A stretch of 64,000 bases of DNA, taken from positions 1-64,000 of the forward strand of contig JAFXJR010000104.1 in the NCBI GenBank assembly GCA_017532145.1. The letters run 5' to 3'. The DNA is from Lachnospiraceae bacterium. Its GTDB lineage: Bacteria > Bacillota > Clostridia > Lachnospirales > Lachnospiraceae. Made by a program: the position numbers and the translations under genes. Below, piece after piece: positions 8,553 to 17,538 of this stretch; position 1 is the first letter of the stretch, and every line of letters starts with the position of its first letter. The notes beneath the pieces were generated by a model that had not been told where the DNA came from, did not search any database, and worked only from the letters and a program-made list of their open reading frames with translations.

Positions 8553-9308
8553 TTAAATATTGGAATATAGAAGTCGACTCACAGCAGCAACAGCTTCTGC
8601 ATCAGTTTCCAGCAGCTCATATTCGCTTATTCCGGCCACACCCATGGCAACCTGTGGGTTGCGGTACTGCATCCCACTTTCCTTCACTCTTTTACCAGAC
8701 ATATGGAAGGCGGTAAGAGAGGTCTCAGCAAGCAACGTACGGACAACAGACTCATCCACACCGGCTCCTGCCATAAGGGAAAGGCGGGAGTCTGCCTGGG
8801 TGAATAGTTCTTTCAGCAGAGGGATACCCTGAAGACAGTTATTTTGACAGCCGGAGGTTAGAATGGTATGGAAACCAAGCCGGATAGCATCCTCCAGAGA
8901 TTGAAAGGGGTCACGGCACATATCAAAGGCACGGTGAAGGGTGAGGTGCATAGATCCAGCCTGTTGTATCAGCTTTTGGAGAGCCTGACTATCCAGACTG
9001 CCATCAGGTTGAAGGCAGCCGATTACCACTCCATCTGCACCAGCCTGACAGAAGGTTTGGATTTCCATTTCCATTTGTGCAAGCTCTGCCTGACTATAGA
9101 GGAAGTCACCAAATCGGGGACGAATCAGGATATGGATAGGGAGCGAAACAGCCTTTCTTACCTGGGCAAAGAGGGCAGGAGAGGGGGTGGTACCACCGAT
9201 AATAAGATTGGCACACAACTCCAGCCGTTTAGCCCCTCCTTTTTGTGCCATTATGGCAGAAGCTACACTGTCTGCACAGCATTCCAGAATATAGGGGGAA
9301 TCTTTCAT
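8553..9308 (-). CDS. cutC: CutC-family copper homeostasis protein
   Basis: A 251-residue TIM-barrel protein of the CutC family. These proteins are linked to copper tolerance in some bacteria, but the biochemical activity is unsettled. Characteristic segments are LECCADSVASA near the N-terminus, RLELCANLIIGGTTPS, HILIRPRFGDFLYS, GADGVVIGCL, LHRAFDMC and ILTSGC. ATG 9308 follows AGGA by eight bases; the longer frame to 9344 lacks support. It appears to be a single gene. Confidence 0.92.
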   Translation of the reverse strand: MKDSPYILECCADSVASAIMAQKGGAKRLELCANLIIGGTTPSPALFAQVRKAVSLPIHILIRPRFGDFLYSQAELAQMEMEIQTFCQAGADGVVIGCLQPDGSLDSQALQKLIQQAGSMHLTLHRAFDMCRDPFQSLEDAIRLGFHTILTSGCQNNCLQGIPLLKELFTQADSRLSLMAGAGVDESVVRTLLAETSLTAFHMSGKRVKESGMQYRNPQVAMGVAGISEYELLETDAEAVAAVSRLLYSNI

Positions 9309-9492
9309 AGAACTAATCCTTTTCCTTTCAAAAAAACGTAACAAAGTTCAGCCCGCATCATTCGCAAAGGCACTTATGGCACTGTTGCACTGCTGTACAA
9401 CTGACTTTACCCATCATAGGACACATTTATACCCTGTATAGACTCATTCATGGCAGCCAATTCGCCTATAACACGCATAGCTGAACGATTAC

Positions 9493-9532
9493 AAAAAATG
9501 TCCGAAAGCCAGGAATGGTATGGTTTTCGGAC
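9493..9532 (-). terminator. Intrinsic terminator of the small phage-like gene
   Basis: On the minus strand GTCCGAAAACCA pairs with TGGCTTTCGGAC (one wobble) and is followed by ATTTTTTG. It lies 15 bp after the stop of the 9547-9855 gene. Confidence 0.85.
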
Positions 9533-9546
9533 GTTTTCATGGGTTA

Positions 9547-9855
9547 TCATTCATTTTCTATTGGAATATAGCGGGTAGCAAATTTATCAGCCCCACATAC
9601 ATGCCTTTCTAAGTCATTCTCAGTGACAATATAGTCTCCTTCACGAAGAAAAGTGATTCCCCTTCTATTTTGAATAAAAGGGCAGACGATGGAGCCATCC
9701 TCTTTTGTGATTTTAATAAGATTTTCAGGGCTAATCCATCCGTTGGTAATCACTGTAGTATACAGTTCAAAACCATCTTCCATCCCCATATCGGGTGTAT
9801 ATTGCCTGGCATCCACAAGCAAAGAAACCCGTTTATATTTTTTTCCGGTATTCAT
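9547..9855 (-). CDS. Small conserved hypothetical protein, phage-like
   Basis: A 102-residue soluble protein behind a strong GAAAGGAG ribosome site. The second half (ITFLREGDYIVTENDLERHVC, then ATRYIPIE) resembles small phage-borne proteins whose C-terminus reads G-DYI followed by a Cys and an F-x-x-Y motif. No catalytic motif is seen and function is unknown. No other phage genes are nearby, so it may be a domesticated or stray gene. Confidence 0.65.
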   Translation of the reverse strand: MNTGKKYKRVSLLVDARQYTPDMGMEDGFELYTTVITNGWISPENLIKITKEDGSIVCPFIQNRRGITFLREGDYIVTENDLERHVCGADKFATRYIPIENE

Positions 9856-9885
9856 AGCTATACTCCTTTCAAAATTCGAGTGAAG

Positions 9886-9938
9886 CTGCAGTCTATAAGA
9901 AAATATCCTGAAAAGAGATATTTTCTTATAGGCTGCAG
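9886..9938. repeat. Near-perfect 22-bp inverted repeat
   Basis: The arms at 9886-9907 and 9917-9938 (CTGCAG, then CTATAAGAAAATATC) pair with one mismatch (a U-G wobble in RNA) across a 9-nt loop. There is no T run on either strand. It lies between the SGNH esterase stop and the small phage-like gene start and could be a minus-strand terminator or leader hairpin, or the footprint of a mobile element. Confidence 0.8.
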
Positions 9939-9996
9939 TTTAATCTCAAATTTGTTTTTTCTTATTTTAGCTTAAATTGGAAAAAAATACAATCTT

Positions 9997-10656
9997 TTAC
10001 GCTAATAATCCTGGAATCAAACGAGCCAATTCTTTGGCCAGCAAATCATGGCTTTCTTTGGTTAAATGCATATAGTCATTGGGATGCATTTTCATACCAG
10101 GAATCTTTCCTGCATCTAGGAAGTGGCAGCCTGTCAGTTTGGCAGTTCGTTCATAGTAGACAGCCAGCTCTCGGGATTTTTCTGCACAGCCTTGTCCCAT
10201 TTCGTTTGCGACAAAGGTAGTCTCATAGCCATCTTCAATAGGAGCGGGGGCTATCAGGAGAATATTGGGCTTTCCATTCCTCCAGGCATCGGTGACAGAC
10301 TGAGCCTTCTTCGTTAGACGCTCCAGTCCCTTGGCAATATTTTCTGCATTTGAACTGAACCGTTCCTTGGTATCATTAGTCCCCAGCATAATAATCAGCA
10401 AATCCACCGGTTCATGGGTCATCAGTGTGACAAAGATAGAGGACAGACCGCTTAGACCTTCAAAAAGAGGATCTTCATAAACTGTGGTACGACCGCTCAG
10501 GCCTTCTTCACGAACCAGGTAGCCTTCTCCCAGGTATGTATCCAAAAGGCAGGGATAGCGTTCGGTATCACTAAAACGTCCCATCGTTTCAGAACAGTAA
10601 CCATGGGTATTAGAGTCCCCAAAGCATACGATAGTTTTTTTCGTTGTATCCTTCAT
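9997..10656 (-). CDS. SGNH/GDSL hydrolase (esterase)
   Basis: A 219-residue hydrolase with no signal peptide, so probably cytosolic. Block I GDSNTHG carries the nucleophile Ser15, the oxyanion-type motif GTND is near residue 92, and the Asp/His pair is in the C-terminal HPNDYMHLT (about Asp194 and His197). The nearest relatives in my knowledge are arylesterase/SGNH hydrolases. It lies 25 bp downstream of nanA on the same strand, so sialic acid O-deacetylation is a reasonable inference but not shown. GGGGAGG lies upstream of its ATG. Confidence 0.85.
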   Translation of the reverse strand: MKDTTKKTIVCFGDSNTHGYCSETMGRFSDTERYPCLLDTYLGEGYLVREEGLSGRTTVYEDPLFEGLSGLSSIFVTLMTHEPVDLLIIMLGTNDTKERFSSNAENIAKGLERLTKKAQSVTDAWRNGKPNILLIAPAPIEDGYETTFVANEMGQGCAEKSRELAVYYERTAKLTGCHFLDAGKIPGMKMHPNDYMHLTKESHDLLAKELARLIPGLLA

Positions 10657-10681
10657 TCAGACCTCCCCGGCTTTATAAGCT

Positions 10682-11590
10682 TTATGCCTCTTCTATTGCT
10701 TTTTTGATGTCCTCATAAAGCTTAAGGATTTCCGGATCCTTTGCATCTACAGGAAGGAAGGGAAGACGGGGGTCACCAATATCCACACCATCCAGACGGA
10801 TAATCGTCTTGCAGGCACCATACATGGAAGGGAAGGAGCAGAGGCGATAGATAAGCATAGTAATGGTCACCTGCAGTTGTTTTGCTTCTTCAATCTTTCC
10901 GGCACGAATCAGCTCTTCCATCTTTAAATAAAGCTCCGGCATAGCACCATAGGTACCACCAATACCGGCATCAGCACCCATCAGACGACCGGCCAGATAC
11001 TGCTCATCAGGACCATTAAATACGATAAAGTCGCTGCCTCCTGCATTTTTATAACGAAGAATGTCGTTGGTGGGCTCAGAGGAGCATTTTACACCGGCTA
11101 CCCTTTCATTTTCCAGCATACGGTTAAACAGGTTCATGGAAAGATTAAAACCAGTCAGCTGGGGAATATTGTAGATAAAGAAAGGAAGGTCAGCAGCTTT
11201 AGTAATTTCGGTCCAATGGGTATATACACTTTCCTCACTGGGACGGTAATAAACACAGGGTACTGCTGAGGTAGCATCAGCTCCTGCTTCCTGCGCATGC
11301 TGAGCAAGCTGGGCAGAATGGATGGTAGAAGGGCAGCCTACATGAACAATAATGTTCATCTCATCTCCAGCTTCAGCTTTAACTGCTTCCACCACCTGTT
11401 TTCTTTCCTCCAGATCCATCAGAAAGCCTTCACCGGTGCTGCCACATACATATAAACTTTTTACCCCTTTGTTGATGTAGTAGCGGGTAAGTTTTTTTGT
11501 TGCCTCTAAATCCACATCACTGTTTGCTTTAAAGGGTGTGTTGAGAGCAACTGTTACATTTTTAAAGCGTGATACATCGTATTTTGACAT
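10682..11590 (-). CDS. nanA: N-acetylneuraminate lyase (DHDPS/NAL family)
   Basis: The product is a class I aldolase that should split N-acetylneuraminate into pyruvate and N-acetylmannosamine. It is 302 residues, with GSTGEG at 50-55, Tyr140 in FFIYNIP, and the Schiff-base Lys168 in VAGVKCSS. Family members also include dihydrodipicolinate synthase, but divergence from nanE with nanK nearby makes the lyase assignment strong. The ribosome site AGAGAGG precedes ATG 11590. A long dispersed repeat lies 38 bp upstream, within the presumed leader. The SGNH esterase follows as a likely co-transcribed gene. Confidence 0.9.
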   Translation of the reverse strand: MSKYDVSRFKNVTVALNTPFKANSDVDLEATKKLTRYYINKGVKSLYVCGSTGEGFLMDLEERKQVVEAVKAEAGDEMNIIVHVGCPSTIHSAQLAQHAQEAGADATSAVPCVYYRPSEESVYTHWTEITKAADLPFFIYNIPQLTGFNLSMNLFNRMLENERVAGVKCSSEPTNDILRYKNAGGSDFIVFNGPDEQYLAGRLMGADAGIGGTYGAMPELYLKMEELIRAGKIEEAKQLQVTITMLIYRLCSFPSMYGACKTIIRLDGVDIGDPRLPFLPVDAKDPEILKLYEDIKKAIEEA

Positions 11591-11628
11591 AATACCATAC
11601 CTCTCTGTTTAGATTTTTAACTGGGAAT

Positions 11629-11762
11629 GTAACTGCTCAGTACCTTCACAGTTACGATGCAAAAATCTATGAAAATCGCCTATGGCGATGGAATTTTTGC
11701 TCGCTACAACTATGTTTTCGTACGGTCAGCACAGCAAGTATGCAGACCTGCTGAATAGTTAC
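11629..11762 (+). repeat. Dispersed structured repeat, copy 2 (long form)
   Basis: A 134-bp element with imperfect terminal inverted repeats (GTAACTGCTCAG and CTGAATAGTTAC). It holds an internal hairpin in which GCAAAAAT pairs with ATTTTTGC and ATCGCC with GGCGAT. Most of its sequence recurs at 40434-40567, and its ends recur at 1720-1813 and 36944-37033. It lies immediately 5' of nanA. Confidence 0.88.
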
Positions 11763-11848
11763 CTAAGAATATCATATCACTTTTTATCCTGTTTTTCAAT
11801 TCTATTTCCTTATCACAATGAAAAAAATTTCCTTTTCAAAAAAATATA

Positions 11849-11877
11849 TTGAAAAAAATACCCATACATGATATAGT
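11849..11877 (+). promoter_or_regulatory. Candidate sigma-A promoter of the nan operon
   Basis: TTGAAA at 11849-11854 and TATAGT at 11872-11877 are spaced by 17 bp, about 58 bp before nanE. An AT-rich tract precedes it. Control by the RpiR regulator encoded at the end of the operon is inferred; no operator was identified. Confidence 0.65.
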
Positions 11878-11935
11878 AACAACACACAAAGAAAAGAAGT
11901 AAAAAGATGAAAAATTTGGTAAAGGAGGAAAAACC

Positions 11936-12625
11936 GTGACAAACCAGGAGGTAAAAGAACAGATTAAAGGTAGGCTGATTGTTTCCTGTCAGGCTTTAAA
12001 GGAAGAACCTTTACACAGTTCATACATAATGAGTCGTATGGCATATGCGGCGATGCTGGGAGGAGCTGCTGGAATTAGAGCGAATACGGTAGAGGACATT
12101 ACAGAAATCAGGAAGACAGTGGAACTTCCTATCATTGGAATTATCAAACAAATATATGGGGACTGTAATGTATATATTACTCCTACGATGAAGGAAGTAG
12201 ATGCATTAGTGGCTTGTGGATGTGAGATTATCGCCATTGATGCCACAAAAAGACCCCGTCCTGCGGGTGCTGACCTGGACGGATTTTTTAAAGACGTAAG
12301 AGAAAAATATCCGAAGCAGCTGTTTATGGCAGACTGTTCTTCTATTGAAGAAGGTTTGCATGCAGCAGAGATAGGCTTTGATTTTATTGGAACGACAATG
12401 AGTGGCTACACAGAATATACGAAAGGAGCCACACTGCCTAATGTGGAGATGATTCAAACATTGGTAAAGGAGTGTGGAAAGCCGGTTATTGCAGAAGGTG
12501 GTATCTGGTCTCCTGAAGATTTGGTAAGCGTTTTTGAAGCAGGAGCCTTTTCGGCAGTAGTAGGTACAGCCATTACCAGACCTATGGATATTACCAAACG
12601 TTTTGTGAAAGCAATTGAAAAATAG
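11936..12625 (+). CDS. nanE: N-acetylmannosamine-6-phosphate 2-epimerase
   Basis: The product converts ManNAc-6-phosphate to GlcNAc-6-phosphate in the cytosol, the step after NanK. It is a 229-residue TIM barrel with family segments [54 protein letters not shown] and [13 protein letters not shown]. The GTG start at 11936 is fixed by AAAGGAGG a few bases before it. It is the first gene of the plus-strand sialic-acid operon, with the substrate-binding protein about 100 bp downstream. Confidence 0.94.
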   Translation: MTNQEVKEQIKGRLIVSCQALKEEPLHSSYIMSRMAYAAMLGGAAGIRANTVEDITEIRKTVELPIIGIIKQIYGDCNVYITPTMKEVDALVACGCEIIAIDATKRPRPAGADLDGFFKDVREKYPKQLFMADCSSIEEGLHAAEIGFDFIGTTMSGYTEYTKGATLPNVEMIQTLVKECGKPVIAEGGIWSPEDLVSVFEAGAFSAVVGTAITRPMDITKRFVKAIEK

Positions 12626-12721
12626 CAAAAAATGCAGTATGATGAAGAAGGGGAAGCAAGGGTAGCAGTTAGCAATTCCGCTAATTACTATATTTTTACT
12701 TATTTACAAGGAGGATATGAA

Positions 12722-14131
12722 ATGAAGAAAAAGGTATTGGCAATGTTATTGGCAAGTGCTATGGTATTGGGACTTGCAGCCTGCGGTAACTCCGCACAGC
12801 AGACAACTCAGCCTGCAGCAGATGAAACATCAAAGAATACGCCGGCAGAGACACCTGCTGAGCAGCCTGCAGAGACACCTGCTGAGCAGCCTGCAGAGGC
12901 ACCTGCTGAAGTAACAGAGATTACTTGGTGGGCATTCCCTACATTCACACAGGAGAATGCGAATGATGGTGCAGGAACTTATGAGCAGAAGATTATTGAT
13001 GCTTTCCAGGCAGCAAACCCGGATATTAAGGTAAATCTGGAGACAATCGACTTTACTTCTGGACCGGAGAAGATTGTAACAGCAATTGAGGCAGGTACTG
13101 TTTGTGACGTATTATTTGACGCACCTGGACGTATTATCGACTATGGTAAGAAGGGCAAACTGGCTCCTCTTGATGATATGTTTACTGCTGAGTTTGCAGC
13201 AGATGTAAACAATGATGCATTATTACAGGCATGTAAGGCAGGAGATACTGCTTATATGTATCCTATCAGTTCTGCTCCCTTCTATATGGCATTTAATAAG
13301 GCTATGGTTGAGGATGCAGGCGTAGCAGATTTAATTAAAGATGGCTGGACAACAGACGACCTGACTAAAGTACTTACTGCATTAAAGGATAAGGGATATA
13401 ATCCTGGTTCTGTATTCTGTAGTGGTCAAGGTGGTGACCAGGGTACAAGAGCATTTTTCGCTAATCTGTACTCCGGTGCAATCACAGACGATGCAGTAAG
13501 CACCTACACAGTAAATGATGAAGCTGGTGTAAAGGCTTTAGCTTATATTAAGGATGCGGTAGACAACGGACTGTTGATGAATGGTTCTGCTTATAATGGT
13601 GGTGACGATATCCAGAACTTTGCAAATGGACAGACCTCCTTTACTCTGCTTTGGTCTCCTGCACAGCCTGATACACAGAAGGCTTTGTTAGAGGGCAGTG
13701 GCGTACAGTATCTGGAAGTTACCTTCCCTTCTGATGATGGTGTGGCAGAGTTAGAGTATCTGGTAAATGGTTTCTGTGTATTTGATAAGGGTGATGCAGC
13801 AAGAATTGAAGCTTCCAAGAGATTTATCCAGTTTATCTGTGACGATGCAGAGTGGGGTCCTAAGAACGTAGTAAGAACCGGTTCTTATCCTGTACGTCAG
13901 TCTTTTGGCAATCTGTATGAAGGTGATGCAAGAATGACAGAGCTGGCTAGTTGGACGAAGTATTACTCTCCTTACTACAACACCATTGACGGTTATGCAG
14001 AAATGAGAACCTACTGGTTCCCTATGCTGCAGGCAGTAATGAATGGTGATATGGAGCCTCAGGCAGCAGCAGACGATTTCAATACAAAGGCAAATCAGTC
14101 TATTGCAACAGCACAGGCAGCAGCACAATAA
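12722..14131 (+). CDS. ABC transporter sugar-binding lipoprotein (probable sialic acid binding)
   Basis: A 469-residue extracellular solute-binding protein of the sugar-binding (SBP family 1) type. A lipoprotein signal ends at Cys21 in the lipobox LAAC, followed by a Thr/Pro/Glu/Gln/Ala-rich linker to about residue 62 and then the binding domain ([23 protein letters not shown] and so on). It anchors to the membrane and delivers substrate to the two permeases downstream. Sialic acid as substrate is inferred from the neighbours. No ATPase subunit is encoded here; a shared MsmX-type ATPase is likely, as usual for this family. AAGGAGG precedes ATG 12722. Confidence 0.9.
   Translation: MKKKVLAMLLASAMVLGLAACGNSAQQTTQPAADETSKNTPAETPAEQPAETPAEQPAEAPAEVTEITWWAFPTFTQENANDGAGTYEQKIIDAFQAANPDIKVNLETIDFTSGPEKIVTAIEAGTVCDVLFDAPGRIIDYGKKGKLAPLDDMFTAEFAADVNNDALLQACKAGDTAYMYPISSAPFYMAFNKAMVEDAGVADLIKDGWTTDDLTKVLTALKDKGYNPGSVFCSGQGGDQGTRAFFANLYSGAITDDAVSTYTVNDEAGVKALAYIKDAVDNGLLMNGSAYNGGDDIQNFANGQTSFTLLWSPAQPDTQKALLEGSGVQYLEVTFPSDDGVAELEYLVNGFCVFDKGDAARIEASKRFIQFICDDAEWGPKNVVRTGSYPVRQSFGNLYEGDARMTELASWTKYYSPYYNTIDGYAEMRTYWFPMLQAVMNGDMEPQAAADDFNTKANQSIATAQAAAQ
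12848..12910 (+). repeat. 24-bp in-frame tandem repeat in the lipoprotein linker
   Basis: Two identical 24-bp units (12848-12871 and 12872-12895) and a partial third encode ETPAEQPA repeats. The repeat lies in the tether between the lipid anchor and the binding domain and may vary in copy number between strains. Confidence 0.9.
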
Positions 14132-14163
14132 TCAAAAATTTGATAGTTGATTAGTGAATGATG

Positions 14164-14197
14164 ATTTCCTCCCTGCATATAATTGTGGGGAGGAAAT
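14164..14197 (+). promoter_or_regulatory. Stable intercistronic hairpin
   Basis: ATTTCCTCCC pairs with GGGAGGAAAT around a 13-14 nt loop, 33 bp after the binding-protein stop. There is no T run. Such hairpins between a binding-protein gene and its permeases often protect the upstream mRNA or partly terminate, raising binding-protein levels; that role here is inferred. Confidence 0.7.
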
Positions 14198-14313
14198 ATC
14201 AAGTAACAAGGTATTTGGGTAGGGGTGAGGATGGTTGAGAGTCCTGGATTTTCAGCCAAAGACTCGGCATAGGCCCGGTTCTCCTGGCCTTGGAAAGGAG
14301 CAAATATATAGTC

Positions 14314-15207
14314 ATGAGTAAAACAAATAAAATAAGGATGAGGGAGACAGTGATATCTTATATCTTCCTGGCTCCTGTACTGTTTTTCTTTATTGTATTC
14401 GTGTTGGTTCCCATGGGCATGGGGGTTGTAACGAGCTTTTTTAACTACACAATGCAGGATTTTACCTTTATTGGAATTGATAACTATATCAGGATGTTTC
14501 AGGATCCCGTATTTGGAAAATCTCTGAAAAATACGCTGATTATTGTAGTGGGTTCCGTGCCAATTGTAGTGGCTTTTGCCCTCTTTGTGGCATCCCAGAC
14601 TTATGAAAGAAATGCATTTACACGTTCCTTTTTCCGTTGTGTATTCTTTCTTCCGGTAGTAACCGGAACGGTAGCAGTAACCGTAGTGTGGAAATGGATT
14701 TACGATCCATTGTCAGGTATTATGAATTATGTATTGAATGATACCTTAGGTATAATTGAAAGAGATATTATGTGGTTGGGTGATAAAAAATATGCTTTGA
14801 TATCCATTATTATCATCCTGTTAACGACTGCAGTAGGACAGCCGATTATCTTGTACATAGCTTCTATGGGTAATATTGATAAATCCCTGGTAGAGGCTGC
14901 TGAGGTGGATGGAGCCAATAAATTCCAGGTGTTCTGGAGTATTAAATGGCCTTCTCTTCTTCCTACTACACTTTATATTGTGGTTATTACGACAATTAAC
15001 TCTTTCCAGTGTTTCTCATTGATTCAGCTTTTAACATCAGGTGGACCAAACTATGCAACCACCACACTTATGTATTATCTGTATGAAAAAGCCTTTAAGC
15101 TCTCCGAGTACGGATATGCAAATACAATAGGTGTATTTTTAGCAATTATGATTGGTCTCATCAGCTTCATCCAGTTTAAGCTGCTTGGAAATGACGTGGA
15201 ATATTAG
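14314..15207 (+). CDS. ABC transporter permease, sugar type (subunit 1)
   Basis: A 297-residue inner-membrane permease of the MalF/UgpA type. About six membrane segments can be seen, beginning with YIFLAPVLFFFIVFVLVP at residues 14-31. The EAA-type ATPase contact loop reads EAAEVDGANKFQVFWSIKWP. It pairs with the next gene and the upstream lipoprotein. ATG 14314 is the first good start, though the AAGGAG at 14295-14300 is 13 bases away, wider than usual. An in-frame TTG at 14290 has no ribosome site. Confidence 0.92.
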   Translation: MSKTNKIRMRETVISYIFLAPVLFFFIVFVLVPMGMGVVTSFFNYTMQDFTFIGIDNYIRMFQDPVFGKSLKNTLIIVVGSVPIVVAFALFVASQTYERNAFTRSFFRCVFFLPVVTGTVAVTVVWKWIYDPLSGIMNYVLNDTLGIIERDIMWLGDKKYALISIIIILLTTAVGQPIILYIASMGNIDKSLVEAAEVDGANKFQVFWSIKWPSLLPTTLYIVVITTINSFQCFSLIQLLTSGGPNYATTTLMYYLYEKAFKLSEYGYANTIGVFLAIMIGLISFIQFKLLGNDVEY

Positions 15208-15220
15208 GAGGGAGACAACA

Positions 15221-16048
15221 ATGAAGAAAAAAACTACACCTTTTGGCGTATTTGCTATAGTAATTTTAAGTGTTCTCACCATACTTTTTGTCTTTCCTTT
15301 TTACTGGATTATGACGGGTTCCTTCAAGTCGCAGGCAGATGCGGTAAAGCAGCCTCCCCAGTGGTGGCCTCAGAACCCTACTCTGGAAAACTATGAAAAG
15401 CTTCTGGTGCAGAATCCCGCAGGACAGTGGTTATTCAACAGTGTGTTAATCTGTCTGGTGACGATGCTTCTGGTATGTGTGACTTCATCTCTGGCAGGTT
15501 ATGTATTAGCGAAAAAGAGGTTTTACGGACAGGCGCTTCTGTTTAGTGTCTTTATCGTAGCGATGGCACTGCCAAAGCAGGTTATTCTTGTTCCTCTGGT
15601 ACGTATGATTAGTGGAATGCAGATGCATGATACTTTATGGGCGGTAATATTACCCCTGATTGGATGGCCCTTCGGTGTATTCCTGATGAAACAGTTCAGT
15701 GAAAATATTCCGACAGAGCTTCTGGAATCGGCAAAGATTGATGGCTGTAATGAGCTTCGTACCTTTATTAGTATTGCATTTCCTATTGTAAAGCCAGGAT
15801 TTGCAGCATTAGCAATCTTTACCTTTATTAACACATGGAACGACTACTTTATGCAGCTGGTTATGCTGGCATCCAGAAAGAATCTGACGATTTCGCTGGG
15901 TGTGGCAACTCTACAGGCCGAGCTGTCTACGAACTATGGATTGATTATGGCTGGTGCAGCATTGGCTGCTGTGCCGATTGTTACCGTGTTCCTAGTATTC
16001 CAGAAATCTTTTACACAGGGTATTACTATGGGTGCCGTAAAGGGATAA
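15221..16048 (+). CDS. ABC transporter permease, sugar type (subunit 2)
   Basis: A 275-residue permease of the MalG/UgpE type with six membrane segments. The EAA loop reads ELLESAKIDGCNELRTFISIAFP and the C-terminus (FQKSFTQGITMGAVKG) is typical of the MalG class. AGGAGG precedes ATG 15221, 13 bp after the stop of the partner permease. Together with subunit 1 it forms the channel of the presumed sialic-acid importer. Confidence 0.93.
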   Translation: MKKKTTPFGVFAIVILSVLTILFVFPFYWIMTGSFKSQADAVKQPPQWWPQNPTLENYEKLLVQNPAGQWLFNSVLICLVTMLLVCVTSSLAGYVLAKKRFYGQALLFSVFIVAMALPKQVILVPLVRMISGMQMHDTLWAVILPLIGWPFGVFLMKQFSENIPTELLESAKIDGCNELRTFISIAFPIVKPGFAALAIFTFINTWNDYFMQLVMLASRKNLTISLGVATLQAELSTNYGLIMAGAALAAVPIVTVFLVFQKSFTQGITMGAVKG

Positions 16049-16061
16049 AAAATAGGATGAG

Positions 16062-16088
16062 GGACTGTCTATTTAGGCAGTCCTTTTT
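16062..16088 (+). terminator. Weak intrinsic terminator or attenuator
   Basis: GGACTG pairs with CAGTCC around a 10-nt loop and is followed by TTTTT. It lies inside the operon between the permeases and the YhcH gene, so it probably lowers expression of the downstream genes. Confidence 0.65.
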
Positions 16089-16112
16089 GCGATAAAAGGA
16101 GTGCATAAAAAG

Positions 16113-16565
16113 ATGATATATGATAAAATAGAAAATATAAAGAACTATAAAGGCATATCAAAGTGGCTGGATGCAGCAGTAGATTTTTTAGAAAAGACGG
16201 ATTTGAGTACCCTTCCTATGGGAAAGACAGTCATTTGTGAGGATCATGTGTTTATCAATGTGATGGAGGCAGAAACTTTGCCGGAAGACAAGGTTTTTTT
16301 TGAAATTCATAAAAAATATATGGATATCCAGATAGACATTGAAGGAACAGAAATGCTGCAGATAGGGCTGGACAGAGGAACTGTAGTCAAGGAATATCAG
16401 GAAGAGATTGATTTTGGTAGCTTTGAATGCAGTCTGTCTGCAAGTTGTATCTTAGGACCGGGAAGATTCGTTATCTGTATGACAGAGGAACCTCATAAGC
16501 CCACATTGACTTATGGACAAGCTGGAAAAGTGAAAAAATGTGTAATCAAGGTAGAGGTAGATTAA
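16113..16565 (+). CDS. YhcH/YjgK/YiaL family protein
   Basis: A 150-residue beta-barrel (cupin-like) protein of the family typified by E. coli YhcH, which often sits in sialic-acid operons. Recognisable features are KVFFEIHKKYMDIQIDIEG with the His/Tyr/Asp pattern, and FVICMTEEPHKP near the end with the second His. An anomerase-like or sugar-handling role has been proposed for the family. ATG 16113 follows AAAGGAG; the GTG at 16101 overlaps the ribosome site. It is followed one base later by nanK. Confidence 0.88.
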   Translation: MIYDKIENIKNYKGISKWLDAAVDFLEKTDLSTLPMGKTVICEDHVFINVMEAETLPEDKVFFEIHKKYMDIQIDIEGTEMLQIGLDRGTVVKEYQEEIDFGSFECSLSASCILGPGRFVICMTEEPHKPTLTYGQAGKVKKCVIKVEVD

Positions 16566-16566
16566 T

Positions 16567-17469
16567 ATGGACAAGAAAATAGCAGTTTTGGATATTGGGG
16601 GAACTTCCATTAAATCAGGTTTATTTATAGGTGATGTGCTGACAGAGCAGGAGGAACATTCAACCAATGCATCCCAGGGCAGCGAATATGTGATGCAGCG
16701 TGCAAAAGAAATCTTGGAAACAATCTGGAAAAAATGTGGCGGATTTGATGGAATAGGTATTAGTACAGCAGGACAGGTGAACTTTGAATCAGGTTCTATT
16801 TCCTATGCAAATTCTAATATTCCCGGTTATACAGGTACCAAGATAAGAGACATTATGGAGGAAAAATTTCAGGTGCCTGTAGCAGTGGAAAATGATGTGA
16901 ATGCAGCAGCACTTGGGGAGGCTAAATATGGAGCAGGCAGACAGATGAAGGATTTTATCTGCCTTACCTACGGTACAGGAGTGGGTGGAGCCATCGTGTT
17001 AGATGGAGATGTCTACCGGGGGAGCAGTTTTTCTGCCGGTGAGATGGGCGCCTTAATTATCCATCCGGAGGAAAGGAATGCAAAGGTGGATATGTACAGT
17101 GGCTGCTATGAAAAATATGCTTCTACTACAGGGCTGGTGAAAAGAGCAATGGCAGTAGATGCTTCTCTTGATAATGGAAGAAAGGTATTTGCATCACTGG
17201 ATCGGGAGGAAGTAAAAGCAACAGTAGATGGGTGGATAGATGAAATTGTCTGTGGTCTGGTATCCTTAATCCATATTTTTAATCCTGCCGGAATTATTTT
17301 GGGCGGTGGCGTAATGGCTCAAAAATATGTACTGGAGCAGATACAAAAAAGGGTAAAGGAAAATATTATGGAAACCTATCGACATGTTTCTATCGTCAAT
17401 ACCGGTTTGGGAAATGAAGCAGGAATGTATGGAGCGGCCTATTTGTTAAAGCAACGGATGGGGTTATGA
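16567..17469 (+). CDS. nanK: ROK-family kinase, probable N-acetylmannosamine kinase
   Basis: A 300-residue cytosolic sugar kinase. DIGGTSIK at residues 9-16 forms the phosphate loop, ENDVNAAALGE contains the catalytic Asp110, and YGTGVGGAIVLDG and GGGVMAQ complete the ATP site. In this operon it should phosphorylate ManNAc for NanE. The Cys-rich zinc motif of many ROK kinases (CxCGxxGCxE) is absent; the region instead reads VDMYSGCYEKYAS, with a single Cys. This is seen in some ROK members. It starts one base after the YhcH stop, so it is translationally coupled. Confidence 0.88.
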   Translation: MDKKIAVLDIGGTSIKSGLFIGDVLTEQEEHSTNASQGSEYVMQRAKEILETIWKKCGGFDGIGISTAGQVNFESGSISYANSNIPGYTGTKIRDIMEEKFQVPVAVENDVNAAALGEAKYGAGRQMKDFICLTYGTGVGGAIVLDGDVYRGSSFSAGEMGALIIHPEERNAKVDMYSGCYEKYASTTGLVKRAMAVDASLDNGRKVFASLDREEVKATVDGWIDEIVCGLVSLIHIFNPAGIILGGGVMAQKYVLEQIQKRVKENIMETYRHVSIVNTGLGNEAGMYGAAYLLKQRMGL

Positions 17470-17479
17470 GCAAGTAGTG

Positions 17480-17525
17480 AAATTCAATGAAGTTGAATTT
17501 GCGGATTGTGAATATCCACTTTGAC
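17480..17525 (+). repeat. Short hairpin plus a dispersed intergenic motif
   Basis: AAATTCAA pairs perfectly with TTGAATTT across 5 nt (17480-17500), followed by GTGAATATCCACTTTGAC. The hairpin recurs at about 58509-58530, and the second motif recurs near 8530-8546 (reverse), 30092 and 31677 with changes. It fills the nanK-chemoreceptor gap. Confidence 0.5.
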
Positions 17526-17538
17526 CAGGAGGGGAGCT

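Noticed and set aside
9309..9492. Short minus-strand stretches reading like coding sequence (AMRVIGELAAMNES and VQQCNSAISAFAND) upstream of cutC
   Set aside because: They need a frameshift, no family was recognised and the length is within chance; noted only as a possible relic.
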